A program made the translations under genes and the position numbers. Positions 33,851 through 46,089 of a DNA stretch of 64,000 bases are shown here, one piece after another; within the stretch, counting starts at the first letter, position 1, and the number at the start of each line of letters is the position of its first letter. The notes beneath the pieces were generated by a model. The model saw nothing but the letters and a program-made list of their open reading frames with translations. It searched no databases and had not been told where the DNA came from. The stretch comes from Aquatica leii (taxonomy: Eukaryota > Arthropoda > Insecta > Coleoptera > Lampyridae): positions 60,261,389 through 60,325,388 of the forward strand of contig CM069435.1 of the NCBI GenBank assembly GCA_035610365.1, read 5' to 3'.

Positions 33851-34086
33851 TTTAAATTTTTCTGAACAGCGCGCACTTGAAAGCACAAACTAGAACTGCA
33901 TTTTATCACGTCCAAACTGAAGTTTACTCGAACACGCACATTCCTTTATGTACCGACATCAAGCGGAAACAATTTAGTACGGCGCGAACGGGCGCAAGAT
34001 GACGTTCAAATTAGTTATGTTTGCGAAAGTTGCAACGTTCGCAAACGTTTTGCGCGAAATTGCGCTGCTATCTAGACGCGCCTTTA

Positions 34087-35070
34087 GATGCATTTAGATT
34101 ACAAATTTTTCAATGACAACCTTAAAACCCAGAACATCAAATTTATTGCGACAGCAGCAGGTAATGTTTCTTCTTATGTATACTACCTAACTTTTAAATA
34201 CATACTTTGACCGCAGTTAAAGAGTTAAATTTTTTATAAGTGCAAGGAAACACATGTACTTCATCCAGCGCAAATCGACGATTAATTTTATCCATTGATG
34301 ATGCAACTAAAAGTGTTCTGAGACTTTTAGTTTATTCCGGGTTTGCAAGAAACAATCGCCAACTTTAAATAACATATTAGCAGCTCTTCAAAAGAACGAA
34401 AATAATAGGTTCACAAAAATTTCTCGTAACAGTGTTCTTAGAGAAAAAGATGAGATCATTGTCTGGAGACACAATTTGTTAAGACAAATCAGAAAACACA
34501 GAAAAGAAGACGAAACATTATATTTTTCAGATGAGACAATGCTGAACAACTGGCACGATGTTAATAAAGTATAAATTGACTTGACAATCATAACTCCACG
34601 GCAAGCTTTTGTGCAAGGAGTAACGACTGCCTTAAAAAAATCCAACAAGTAAAAGAAATCGTCTTATAATCCTCTATATCGGGTTAGAGAACGGTTTTGT
34701 TGATGATGGACTCTTATAAATTGAATCTAAAAAATTGAAAGTTTCATTGAAGAGATGACTGCTGATGTGTTATCAAACTGGTTTGAGGAAATTCTGGCAT
34801 GTTTAAAAGAACATTCTATAGTGATTATAGACAACGTCAACATACAAGCTTGGTTGGCAAATAAATATTTTGCATACGAAGCAGAATTTTCACATCTTGT
34901 TCGAGAAGCAGTTGTTACATCAACTTATGTAGTCGATTAAATAACACGTGCACGTAATGTTACAGAATTACGATTGTCTCCTTATCATTATGAATTTAAT
35001 GGTATTAAACTGATATGGTGTCAAAAAAAGGAAAATAACAAGAAACAACACAACACACAACTTCGAATTA
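34087..35070 (+). pseudogene. DDE_3-type (IS630/Tc1-mariner superfamily) transposase remnant
   Basis: The first ~280 bases hold nothing clear. From about 34410 pieces read ISRNSVLREKDEIIVWRHNF, RKHRKEDETLYFSDETMLN (first catalytic D), FVQGVTTALKKSNK, and from 34755 MTADVLSNWFEEILACLKEH followed by SIVIIDNVN (second D). From about 34940 RNVTELRLSPYHYEFNGIKL and IWCQKKEN correspond to the usual RLPPYHCxLNPIEL(I/V)W with the third acidic residue. Frames change several times and the usual N of NPIE is G-I. No TIRs were identified. Old, inactive. Confidence 0.75.
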
Positions 35071-35298
35071 AGAGATCTTTTACCACTTTTTGACAATTGT
35101 TATTTATGGCATAAATCAGTATGTTTTGCTAGACACAGCAACTTTCACAACTGTAAAGTCACTAACCAGTTTTTTAATAGAATAAAGTGTTTTTAGACTT
35201 GTGCTAAAATATTTATCTAACTGTACAGTCATATGAAAAAAATGGAATACGAAGATTCATCAATGCTAATTTACACTGTTTGAATACATCGCCTTTAA

Positions 35299-36700
35299 CC
35301 CTTTCAGTCCCAATGGGCCATATATGTCCCAGAAGATGTTTGCAGAAGCCCAGAGGGCTATTAATTCAGCCAGCGTTGTGTCCCACTAGTACTATATCTT
35401 ATTTCTATTATCCCCACTCAAAAAAAAACACGATTGTTCGGTTCTAACGGTTCAGTGCCATTATTTACTCTAAAGAAAACACGTGTTCATAGTTTTGACT
35501 TGTTTGTATAGTGTTTTTTTATATATTCTACTTGCAAAATGTGAAGGTAAGTTCATTTATGTACTGATATTACATATGAAAAATATTTTGTGTATTTAAA
35601 GTTGATATAAAAACAACATTTTTTATAAAATGAATTTGGATGTATCTGTCCCAGTAGTATTATTATATGTAAAATGCATTCTTTTTTCAGAAATAAACCT
35701 TTGTCTGAGATAGAGTTGATAAAACTGGCAGAAAATTTCTTTAATATGGAAGACGCACCGTTTGTTGATAGTGGTTCAGAGTATGTCCAGTCATCTTCAG
35801 AGGCTTCAAATGATGAGTTTTTGGAACTATTTACAAGTAAAAAGAAAGGAAGGATAATCCCAGCAAAGTTCGAAAGAAACAGAAATTTGCATTCCCCAGA
35901 AAGTTCTTCCATATCAAAAGGTTCTTCATCAGACGTTTTTGAAGAGAATGATGGTAATGCAGCAGTGACAAATATGCCAATAGTAATCTTTGGATCAATG
36001 GAAAGTTGTAGAAAACAATTTTGTTCCAAGATTACGTATTCTAAATGAAAAACTTTATTACAGTTTTGGCAAAACTTGATAAGTCATCTTCAGAACTTGA
36101 GGTTTTCTTCCAACTGTTTCCTAAGAGTTTTTTTCCTAAGAGTCTTTTCCTATAGATCGACCAACGTATTTACGGAACTAAACGGACGAGAAAATAAAAA
36201 ATGTTTCTTGAATTATTTAGTTTCTCTGGCTGAACCTCTAATAAGTTATGGTCGACAACATGCAAAAGTGATACGCCGAAGGTAATATGGTAGACAAGTT
36301 CCAGGCTTATAAATATAGGGGATCACTTACCTATAGAAAGGGCCACTAGTAGAAGGTGTCATCGCTGGACTAAAAGTAAGCAAAAAAAAGAACCACAACA
36401 CCTTGTGCGTTTTGTAATGTACCATTATGCAAAAGCTGTTTTGCTCTCTAACAGACCTAGTTTAGACTAAATAAAAAAATATTTCCAAAGCTTTTTTTGC
36501 GTTATTAGAATAATTACCAGTGGTATACCTATGTCCCACCTTTCAAACCCATTGGGACAAATATGTTCCAAGCCCACAAAAGACTTCTCCACTTCAAAAA
36601 ATGAACAAATAATTATTTTTTTAGTTTTTGTGATTCATTTTACTGGCAAATCAAAAAATTAAGTTATTTTAACTATAGAAACAAATTGGGACTGAAAGGG
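35299..36700 (+). mobile_element. piggyBac element, internally deleted
   Basis: The left end 'ccctttcagtcccaat' and the right end 'attgggactgaaaggg' are perfect 16-bp inverted repeats, each bordered by TTAA (35295-35298, 36701-36704), the piggyBac hallmark. Internal repeats of the end ('cccaatgggccatatatgtc' near 35311, 'cattgggacaaatatgttcc' near 36549) form the subterminal repeats. At 1.4 kb it is about 1 kb shorter than an autonomous copy. Confidence 0.95.
35674..36460 (+). pseudogene. piggyBac transposase ends only (DDE core deleted)
   Basis: The N-terminal frame 35674-36048 reads MHSFFRNKPLSEIELIKLAE, then acidic SGSEYVQSSSEASNDEF, typical of the family's N-terminus. The catalytic domain is absent. 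Around 36340-36450 the C-terminal cysteine-rich zinc finger survives in pieces: LKVSKKKNHNTLCVFCNVPL followed by CKSCF. The element therefore could only move with transposase from another copy. Confidence 0.8.
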
Positions 36701-36704
36701 TTAA

Positions 36705-37320
36705 GTATAGTGTATATATTCGGCACTGTATTGTGTTTTTATACTTGCTGAGGCTATTGTTCTCGCTAGATAATTATTTATTGACTTTGCAAAGTTTCAT
36801 TTTTTTATTTATTTTTGATACCGAATTCGAATTACCGCGTTATGTTATGCAACAATAAAACAAATGCTTTCTTTCAATTAGAATTTTGTATATAAAAAAA
36901 GAGGTAATCTAAGTGTAACTATTTAAATCGTTAAACGCTTTACAATAAAACAGTAACATTTCAGTAATCAAAGAGTACTTGTAAAGTATTAGAATGTTAT
37001 TTATGATAAGGATTTATAAATAAAAAATCTCAAATTTAAGCATTAAAGCTATATGCACTTTCTGCACCTAATTGTAAACGTGAATGTCCTTAATTTAAAA
37101 AAATAAAAATTAATACAGATAATAATCAACAAAATAAACATTATAATGCGTATTCTGCTAAATATCGTAGCGGTTTCCTTTTTTTGCGTCTACGCTTAGA
37201 GCTCTGCTTTCTTGTTTGCCGTAATCTCTAACATCTCATTTTCTACTTTCCGGTACCCCTCAGCTCATTGATTTTATACGTATGACTAAGCAATACTTCA
37301 GTTATTACTTACTGTCCGCG
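36705..37320. other. No gene recognised
   Basis: AT-rich spacer between the piggyBac element and the R1-like LINE fragment. No repeat structure was noticed. Confidence 0.4.
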
Positions 37321-39000
37321 CATACTGGCCAATCTACGAAGTACAAGATCGGCCACTATGCACCAGAGCACTTTTAATCGAAACAATGTTGTCCACTTCG
37401 TAGACGATGATCCGACAAACGACGATTCTTACCAAACCCAAATTAGATTCCGATCTTTTGCAAATATTGAATCCCGACCAGACTGGGCGGTTACAAAAGA
37501 GAACATAGCGTCGGTGACTAGCAGAATTACCAAGAATAAAGCTCTCAGACCCGACGGAGTACATTGTAACGTTCTAAGAACAATTGTACAAGATTCCGTT
37601 TCTTCTACGTTCATTGACCTATTTAATTCTTGTGTTTAATGCGGGTATTTTCCAAACAGTTGAAAAACTGGTAGGCTAATCACGATTCTTAATCCTAGTA
37701 AGAGGGATCTCGCCAGCTTTAATTTGTACCGTCCGATAACGCTACTTTCAGAAACGTAAACTTTTCGAACGTGTATTATTAAAGAAATTACATAACAGTG
37801 TTCCTTCACAACGATTATTCCATCCTAGCCAACACGGCTTTGTTTCTGGTAAATTGACGACAGACGCCATTTGTAAGTTAATGACAAAACTACAGACGAA
37901 CTTGACCATTTTTAATAGTGCAGTCATTCTCATGCTAACATCTGGCTTATACATTTCTTACCATAGACTAAAACATACTCATTGTCAGGAAACTGGCATC
38001 CCTACAGTCCTTATTCCTTCGTACGATTCTCGAAGCATATCGTACAGTTCCTATACATTCTTTATGCGTCGTGGCTAAGCATTCCCCTCTGCACTTTTTA
38101 TTACAGAAAACATACTGCATCAAAGTTTTCTTGTACCTTTTTAGACCAGAAAGTTTCGACCACAGATTTTCCTTCCTTTTTGGCTGTCAAGCGTCAACTC
38201 AAGACTTTGATCTTGGATGAATGGCAGCGACTGTTGGATACATCTTGTAAGGGGCGTAACGCTTATTGCATGATACACAATATCTTAAACTGGATCAAAA
38301 TGTCCCCACGATCCGAAACGAGCGGCCGCCCAAAATCTCACATTGCACGGCTGGTTCCGTTGTCATCTGTAACGCATCAGCGTTTCAGATGACGACCGGT
38401 GCTTGTCGTGTGGTGTTCCTGATACTCCGGCACATAGGATTCTCGCTTGTCCGGAGATGATGATATGAGTACTCTAAGAACCAAAGTGAACCCGTTTCCC
38501 AATTCTTCCGTGTCCATCCTCAGGCTAGTGTCAGACGTTAACAAACTTATTGTATTCGCTAGAAGATACCAGAGTTTAACTTAATTTATTTTGCATAGCA
38601 TTATGATTTATTTATACAGTCAGCTACGACGAAATAGGGCATTTATTTAGTTATTGAACTGCACGAGGGCTTATTATGTATTTATTTTGATTATTTTAGT
38701 TCACTAACATTTTTTTCAGTTTCTTTTTAGCCGTAGCTGACTTGACTAACTAGCCTCATCCTGTCCATTACAATAACGTATCCTTTTCCCGCCTACTTGG
38801 TTTCTAGCCTAAGAAGCGAGGATAAACCGAAAGGTAGGTGCTTCGTAGAACCTCGTGCTTTCTTAGCACGAACCCGTAACATAGCCCATCAAACTCGTCT
38901 AAACAGACGATCCTTTATCTCAAAATTTATATCTTAAATCGTTCAATCTTCTATGTGGCGAACTTGAACCAAGCAAGTTCGGGTGGATGGTGGGTCTACT
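37320..39000 (+). pseudogene. R1/LOA-like LINE fragment (RT and C-terminus)
   Basis: The frame 37358-37639 has VTSRITKNKALRPDGVHCNV and FIDLFNSCV, the RT start of R1-type LINEs. Further pieces read RPITLLSE near 37730, PSQHGFVSGKLTTDAICKL near 37825, and then the RT is cut. From about 38195 the C-terminal part appears: WQRLLDTSCKGRNAY, and CGVPDTPAHRILACPEMM near 38410, the CCHC-like motif of R1 ORF2. The 3' sequence to ~39000 holds short stem-loops ('cgtgctttcttagcacg', 'gaacttgaaccaagcaagttc') and pyrimidine-rich DNA. Frames change repeatedly. Confidence 0.75.
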
Positions 39001-39099
39001 TCCTCCTCCTCCCCAGTGTCTATAGTAATATTTTTGCTTGTACTTTAACTAGGCATCGGACACATTGTCACGCACATTTTGTTAGTTGTCGACTAGTTT

Positions 39100-41050
39100 T
39101 GTATAATTAATACCATTTGTAAGCTCTACAAATAGCACGTCGATAACCGAACAGCGTTTCGCACGGGGTCTTGTTGTTGGTTGCGTTCACAACTAAATTT
39201 AAATCTTGTTTGACTGCACTTAATTTATTATCCCAGTTATATCTTTATTAATTTTTGATACTAAGGTTGAAACTAATGTCTACATTACTACTTCAACTTG
39301 GCCACTTGCTTGTGGATGGCGACTTGAATTCAATATCTGATGAATTCTACGTGCCCCACAAAACTGTTTAAACTTTGCCGTTGTAAAACTCGTGCCTCTA
39401 TCGGTGACAATTCTTACGGAATTTTCTAATGTGTGTAATACTTTTTGCAGATTTTTAATTGTTCCGCTTGTGCAAGTGTACTTCAAGGAAAACAATTTAA
39501 CGTTAATCACGTTAATCTATCGATTATTACTAAAATATACATAATTGCCCTTTTGCTTGTAACTAAAGGTTGGCATTGATCTAGATGAATTCTTTCAAAA
39601 GATGATCGTGGTATTGGTAGATTATGTAATAGTCCTGGTCATCGACCCGGAGGATTTGTATTTAATAAAAACTTCACACATGAATTAATACGTTTACGAA
39701 CGTATCGACGCATGCCGCTTAACAGTATTTGTATTTTTGAAATTGTTTTTTCAACGCCAAAATGGCCCGATAAATCGTATGTACGAACACATATCGCCTT
39801 GCGCATTTCTTTACGAACAACTGCTTATTTGCATAATTTTATTTTAATTAGACTACCTTGCGCTAACTCAAACTCACGTATCTTCAGTTTTTCAGATCGA
39901 TCGCAATCACTTGGTTCTTTTAATAGATTGTTAATCAGCGTGTTTAATTTTGCGTCACTTGCTGCACCATGAAAATCTGATTTTTTTCACTTATCGTTTA
40001 AAAGATGCCTAACCGTTTGCACGCACCATCCATAATATCGTCTGCGATCTTAATAAGGTATCTACATAAGCCATCATCTGTCCCGACCAGTGTCACATTT
40101 GCATGTCAAAATCCTGGAGTAAATGCAACGTGAAGTTTTTGTTTGTTGTGCAACTCAAATATGTTGCGTTCGATGTTTTCTTTGATACGTAAATAACCGG
40201 TTGAAGTGGTGAGGTAATGATAACAGGTTGTAGCAGAATACCTGCAATTCTCTCCTTAGACGTATTTGTATAAACCTCCGTAGTGACCGCCGCCGGATTA
40301 AATAGTTTTAATAAGGGCTTAGTGCAGTGTCTGGCGCAAATCTTGAAACGAAGCTTGTAGTTCGCTCCACACAAACGGTACTTCCTTTTTTGTTAAGTCG
40401 TTCAAGGCCTTGGCTCGTCTATCGTAATTTTCTACAAAGCGCCAGAAATAACTAGTTAAGCCGAAGAATCTGCACAACTCGTGAACGTTTCTTGGACATA
40501 GAAAACTCTTTACCGCGCGAGCTTTAACATCTCTCCGTCTAACTCCATTCGCATTTGACCAATACCTTAAATAGTCTACTTCCGGTTTGCCGAATTTACA
40601 TTCACTTATCTTTATCGTTAGATTTGATTTCTTGAACGCCTTAAAAACGCACTCTAGTTTTTGAAACATTTAAAGTCAATCGCTAGCAGCTACGAGCACA
40701 TCTTCTAGGCACTATTTGGCAATATCCTTACCTAAAGAGCGCAATAGGATCGCGATTAACCGACTAAACTCGAATGGAGCATTGCACAAACTAAACATCA
40801 TTCGATTAAGTTATCGTTTGTGACAAACGCGGATTTGTGTTGTGCTTCCTTCGCCAACCGTACTTGCAAGTAAGCACTTTCAAACTTTAGGATTGAAAAT
40901 AATCTATATCTAATAAGCCCTTCAAATTGTTTTTTTATGGTAGGTATAGAACAATTAACTTTTGTAGTTTGCATATTTAAGGCCCGATAATCACTGTCTT
41001 GGTTCTCTTGATTTCTTACGCACTAGTAGGCATGGAAAAGCGTACGGCGA
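39100..41050 (-). pseudogene. Gypsy pol remnant (RT, RNase H, integrase)
   Basis: On the minus strand from 41020: DYRALNMQTTKVNC, FSILKFESAYLQVRLAKEAQ and HKSAFVT (RT), then CVFKAFKKSNLTIKISECKF (40640 on), ELCRFFGLTSYFWRFVENYD and ALNDLTKKEVPFVWSELQ, then RNase H around EVYTNTSKERIAGILLQP (40280), an integrase zinc-binding region at 39800-39650 (TYDLSGHFGVEKTISKIQ), the core VRIVTDRGTSFTTAKFKQF near 39400 and SSRHPQASGQVEVVM. The order is normal. Stops and shifts are frequent. No LTRs were identified. Confidence 0.85.
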
Positions 41051-42129
41051 CGTTGTATTACTAGCAATTTCGTAAAGTCTCCAATAGGAAATATGCATGT
41101 GGTTTAAATGTGGGGAAAACATTTTTTTTTCGAATCTTTATCGTTTAGGTATTATACCTACACCAAATTTTTCTCTTTTTATTTATTTTTAATACCATAA
41201 AGTAATTACCTTCTTTTTCTTTTCAAGGTCACGCGTATTTGTTTAAGTGCATATTTATTTTTTTTATTTATAACTAGAATCCACAAATCTTTTACAAACC
41301 TCATGAAGTAGAAATTTATCAATTTTAACCAATAAAAGCATTCTTCGTTAATCAATTAATAATCACTATTTAAAAATGTCTTATACTTATTTTCACTTTT
41401 GTATAGAGTATATACCTGATATCCTAATAATATTTTTTTTTATAATAAATGTCACTAGAATTAACACAAAATTTAGTTAAACCTAATAAGTTTTAATTAG
41501 GTAATACTTAGCTCACGGTGATCAGTCATTGTTTACAAATGCTCTAGCTTGAAATTAGATAAAAAATAGTAACGATTACTGATGTGACACACAGGTTTCG
41601 ATTTTAACAGGTTTGTTATATTGCTATACTTGTTCAAGAGTATTATTTTTTACTATATACTTCGTGACAGAAACCTCCAGCGTTTTCATCTTTTGATAAT
41701 GACATAATGTTTTTAGTGTTAGCTTTGACGCAATGGTTGTAAGAAATTAGAGAGTTGTAGTAGAACTACGCAAAAATATAGTTTTATTTTAAATGTGATT
41801 ATGTAAGAAACTGTTTGACATTTTTTTGTTTTCTAAAGGTAGGCACACACTAGCCGGAGCCAAACGAATAGCACGTGCACTATGCGCCTACCGTAATGGG
41901 GATTGTATAACAAAATGCCAAAATAATTGAACTACTTTAATTTCATGTTGTCTATTTTTTTAAATGTTTTGTTTAAGACCTTACTAAAATAATACTTCAA
42001 CCATATTGTCAATCTATCAGATAAATGAATAAACCAATTTTATTTCGAAATATACTTAGTATTTCGTGGTAATTAGTTACAATTTGTTTAGTATTTTACT
42101 TTATTACTTAATAATTGATTATTTTTCAG
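41051..42129. other. Intron of gene B; small foldback only
   Basis: No gene. At 41838-41847 'ggtaggcaca' is nearly inverted at 41883-41892 'tgcgcctacc', a 55-bp foldback, more GC-rich than its surroundings, perhaps a MITE deletion product. The right edge is the gene B acceptor 'atttttcag'. Confidence 0.4.
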
Positions 42130-42336
42130 TTCATACTTGTCAAGGCTATCCACATATGCAATACCAATTTGATCCTCTTGTTTATAAACACCCAAGAGAG
42201 TTTCTGAGTGAAAAAACAGTACGTGATGCTTTTGTTTTTCCTTATTCATCCAATGCAAAGCACAAAACGTATCAAATAATTTCACCTTATCTCACTCTTG
42301 ATCCTTTGTGGCTAATTACTTCAGGATTATTACTAA
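42130..42336 (+). CDS. Gene B exon: loop and second membrane segment
   Basis: 207 nt, acceptor AG 42128-42129, donor GTATAA at 42337, phase 1 on both sides. It codes HTCQGYPHMQYQFDPLVYKH, then VFPYSSNAKHKTY and the hydrophobic end LTLDPLWLITSGLLL. It matches gene A's exon 14336-14533 in position, phases and the LDxLWxx motif. An apparent stop just after (SII*) is intronic. Confidence 0.85.
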
Positions 42337-42384
42337 GTATAATCTAATGCCACACGTGGTAAAAAATAATGGTTGATTTTGTAG

Positions 42385-42518
42385 TTGGAACAATTGTCAG
42401 AGTAAAAAGAAAATTAATCTTTTTATTTTATATACCGTGGTTAATAATAACAGTAATGGAACTAATTTTGGATATGATCTGCACGTGCGTTTTTATGGAT
42501 GACATATATGATACAATG
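42385..42518 (+). CDS. Gene B exon: third membrane segment (134 nt)
   Basis: Acceptor AG 42383-42384, donor GTAAGA at 42519; the intron before it is 48 bp. It codes GTIVRVKRKLIFLFYIPWLI, ITVMELILDMICTCVFMDD and IYDTM. Same length as gene A's exon and the same PW-containing membrane helix. It ends in phase 0, matching the entry phase of 49967. Confidence 0.85.
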
Positions 42519-42964
42519 GTAAGATAAAAACAAATGACATTTGTATAACGAAAGGGGTAATCACTTGTGCAACATGTGAGACATGTGCAGTGCAATAATG
42601 CATATTGTATTCAATGTTAGCAATATTTGAGCAATATACGCATTGTGCATGCAATATTCTTAAATATTATGTAATATGTGTACAGTATTTTAGATATACA
42701 TGCAATGTTAGACAAATCGGGTAAAATATAAAGTGCAAAAATATTCGACTTGACTAAAAACTTTGTCACTGCTTGTTTTATCTCTTAAATTTTTCTTTGT
42801 TATAGGTAACTGTTGTAATCGCAAGTTGAGTAAATGTCTTCGATCAGGCAATCCTATTTTCTCGTTTTCTAGGTGTTTGTTAGTGGTAATTTTGATAGTT
42901 CATCAGCAGGTGGCTGATAACATATGGTATAATCATAGTTATTTAAATTTATAGTTCAACGTAA

Positions 42965-44720
42965 TAATCTTTTACTAGCTCTTTTTGGCGTGTTTCTTTT
43001 TTCGATAAATATCTTTTCAAGTGGTTTATGATCTGTTAATAATATGAACCGTGCAACTATTGATAGAACTTTGTAACACTATATATTATAGCGTGTGCTT
43101 CCTTATCTATTGTAGCGTACCTTAAATCAATGTCGTTTAATGTTCTGGACGTATATGCAATAGACCGTAATGTATTGTCTGAGTGTTTGTAAAATAATAC
43201 TGCCCCTAACCTTTTTTCCAAAGCATCAGTAATAAGGTAAACTTCTTTCTTTTGATCATAATGCACTAGTGTATTGTTTGAAGTGAGTTGTGAATTTGAC
43301 GTGAAGAAGATTTCTTCATCCTGTTGATTCCAATTCCATTTAACATTTTTTTTGATAATTGGTGTAATGGTGAGCACGTTACTTGTAAGTTTGGTATAAA
43401 TTTTTTGTAGTATGTTATTGATCCCAGAAATGATCGCAATTCTGTTGCATTTGTGGGAATAAACCATTTTTGTCGATTCGATTTCCCAAAAATACAATTC
43501 TGTTGTGAAGCTTCACCACGAGCATTTGGACGTATGTATATGTTTTTAAACCTGTTTCGAATAATCGTTGTGGCACTTGTACTTGTTCTATGTGTTGTTC
43601 TTTTGTTAGTGCAGTAATAAGTATATCGTCCAGATAGCAAATTGTTCCATCTATGCCGCTTAGAATTTGATCCATTTTTAGTTGGAAAAATGCTGGTGCA
43701 AAAGATATACCAAATGGTAACGTTTTGTATGCAAAATACCCTTTATGTGTTACGATTATAAAGTAGTTTCTCGATTCTTGATGTACTGTTAATTGTAAAT
43801 ATGCATCGTAGAGATCAAATTTTGAAAATTGTTGACCCCCACTCAATTTCGCCATAATGTCCTCAAAACGCGGTAATGGATAGTCATCAACCTGTACATA
43901 AGGTTTATTGTGACATAAAAATTCCTAAAAATTCTAACGCCTCCATTTGACTTTACAGCAATGACTATGGGTGTTGCCTATTCAATTACTTTGCTGGTCA
44001 TATCTGCCTGTTCCAGGGCACCCTCCCCCTTGCAAACGCTTTAGCATTTATCTGTTCTTGTAGAACAATAGGTACCGGTCTCGGTCTAAAAGCTTTTGGT
44101 GTTGCGTTTGGATGCATATGTACTTTTACACTATGTCCGTGTATTAAACACAAATTTTCATTAAAAACGTCTTTATATTTCTTTAGTAAATACTCATACT
44201 TTACACCTTGTTTTGTGTTTGCCATTTTATTTATAGACGTTTGACATACTGTTGCATCCGGTGGCATGTCTAAATCAAAATCAACGCACTAATCTTAACT
44301 AAAAAGTGGTACGTCGTTTTGTATCACGACATACACTGTTAACAATTTGTTTATTGAAGGCGCGTACATTTACCTTTGCCGTACCAAGAGTTTTGATTTC
44401 AACATCGGTATACGCGACTAAGTTATGTGCAGCTTGTAACATCGGAATTACAGAAAATGCCGAACCTGAATCGTAAAGCATGTCTATAGTTTTTTTGTTA
44501 AGTGTTACAGAAAGTAAAACCTATTTAGCTGTTGACGAATATTTGAAGTGTTAGTTGACAAATCTTCAGAATCCGAATGTACAACCTCTTGTACACACCT
44601 CGTGTTATGTTTAGCATTGTTTTTGTTACCACGACGTAATGCAATACACACTCTTGAAAAATGGTTTATAAGACCGTATGCACTACACTTTTTACCGTTT
44701 TTAGGAAATCTTATTAATTG
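42965..44720 (-). pseudogene. Gypsy gag end-protease-RT-RNase H fragment
   Basis: Minus strand from 44710: a degenerate zinc knuckle CSAYGLINHFSRVC, protease MLYDSGSAFSVIP (44481), RT starting near 43855 as FSKFDLYDAYLQLTVHQESR, FGISFAPAFFQLKMDQIL and ICYLDDILIT (catalytic box, 43635), the connection ELRSFLGSITYYKKFIPNLQ, RNase H EVYLITDALEKRLGAVLFYK and LLTDHKPLEKIF, ending near 42965. Integrase is missing, so it is 3'-truncated. Protease DSG replaces the common DTG. Several frame breaks are present. Confidence 0.85.
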
Positions 44721-46089
44721 TGAAACTTAAGCAAACAAAAAATGCAGCAGCAGCAAACGATCGCCGTCTGTTTTATGCATACCACAATGAAAAATGTATC
44801 AATCAGGTTGTGGGTAAAAATCAGTTATACAAAGTTATATACTTGAAATAATAGCTAATTTCCTTCAACATGAAAATGCCAACTCATATAGAGGTCATTT
44901 ATTTCGAAGATCGTTTGCTAAACTTTAGTTAAATGTGGAAAAGACTTGACACTAAAGAAGAATGGCGGTTGGAAATCCTCAATGGCCGCTAATAAAGCGT
45001 TTAGAACGTGTGACAGTGCTAAAATAACACCCGATTTGCGACCAGGTACATCAACTGCATTTGTGCCCATGGCAAAGAAATGATTTCAACACAAGAAAAT
45101 TCGACTGTTGTACCGAATAGTTCAAGGAACATGTGACTCATGCAATCCACATTAGGAATTGTACTTTTGATATAAAGAAAATGTAACTTTTGTATAAATC
45201 TTAATAAATACTAAAAAGATATTAAAATATTTTAGATATATTCTCTAATGTTTTGATTTTGATAGTAATTAGTAACAACTAAAACCTTAGTCTTTTTAAA
45301 CAAAATTTTATGATTTGTTTCTAGCATCTGCTTCTCAACTGTTTCAAAGATTGTTTAAGACAATTTCACATTATTTAATACGAATTCTTAACCTTTTACC
45401 GGTTTTTTCAATACATGTATGTACTATCACAAGAACAAAGAATGCGGTAAACGCTTTAAACTGAAAAGGAATAACGTTTTCCACAAGATTTAAGAATGGT
45501 TCAACTTTGAAAGAATATAAAAGTAACTAATAATGTTATTTTTTGTTAACATTTTTCCGATATGATTTGTGGTATCTTTAACATAGGGTAGATAAGTAAT
45601 AGACAAGAGACAATAGACAATGTGCATTCCGTTGTTATTTTTCGATTAGTACAAGTATACTTTGCAATAGAATGTGTAATATAATTAAGAATATGTATAA
45701 TAGAACACCAATGAGTACATATTAGCAAAAAATGAAGAAATTTATTAAAAATTAATCAGTTTATTTTAAGCTCTAAACCATTGCAACGCGAGACAAAAGC
45801 TCGGTTTGTAAAAAAATGACTATGCAAAAACTGTCCAGAATAGAAAATTATAATACAACAAATTAAAAATAGAATTTCGAAAATATTTGGACATCTCAAA
45901 AAAGGAAGTTTGATGTAATACAATAAGTCCCACAAAAAAAGAACGTTCTCAATAAAGTTAAGCAAAAATTTGATAATCTAAATGACTAAATAAACAGAGC
46001 TTACTTAGAATTAAAATATTATTGAATAACAATCCAAACCATTACAATATTTCAAATTTTTTAATTAACTTCCAACAGATTAATAGAAA
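44721..46089. other. Unassigned stretch inside the composite block
   Basis: Around 44740-45130 short plus-strand frames (for example NDRRLFYAYHNEKCINQ, and AANKAFRTCDSAKITPDLRP) look like decayed coding DNA, but I do not recognise a family. From 45130 to 46089 the sequence is AT-rich and no feature is seen. Confidence 0.35.

Larger units (their letters stand above)
30036..34083. mobile_element. PIF/Harbinger transposon with two opposed genes
   Basis: The left end 'aggcgcgtccagatggcagcaataccgcgcaaaacgttcgc...' and the complement of the right end 'aggcgcgtctagatagcagcgcaatttcgcgcaaaacgtttgc...' are inverted repeats of about 50 bp. A TTA target duplication flanks them (30033-30035, 34084-34086). 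Inside are a HARBI1-like transposase on the plus strand and a MADF-domain gene on the minus strand, the normal gene pair of this superfamily, here overlapping. A solo LTR later split the transposase. Length without the LTR is about 2.9 kb. Confidence 0.9.

Noticed and set aside
35553..36029. 158-codon minus-strand frame
   Set aside because: It is antisense to the piggyBac N-terminal frame, which has the family's acidic composition and position.
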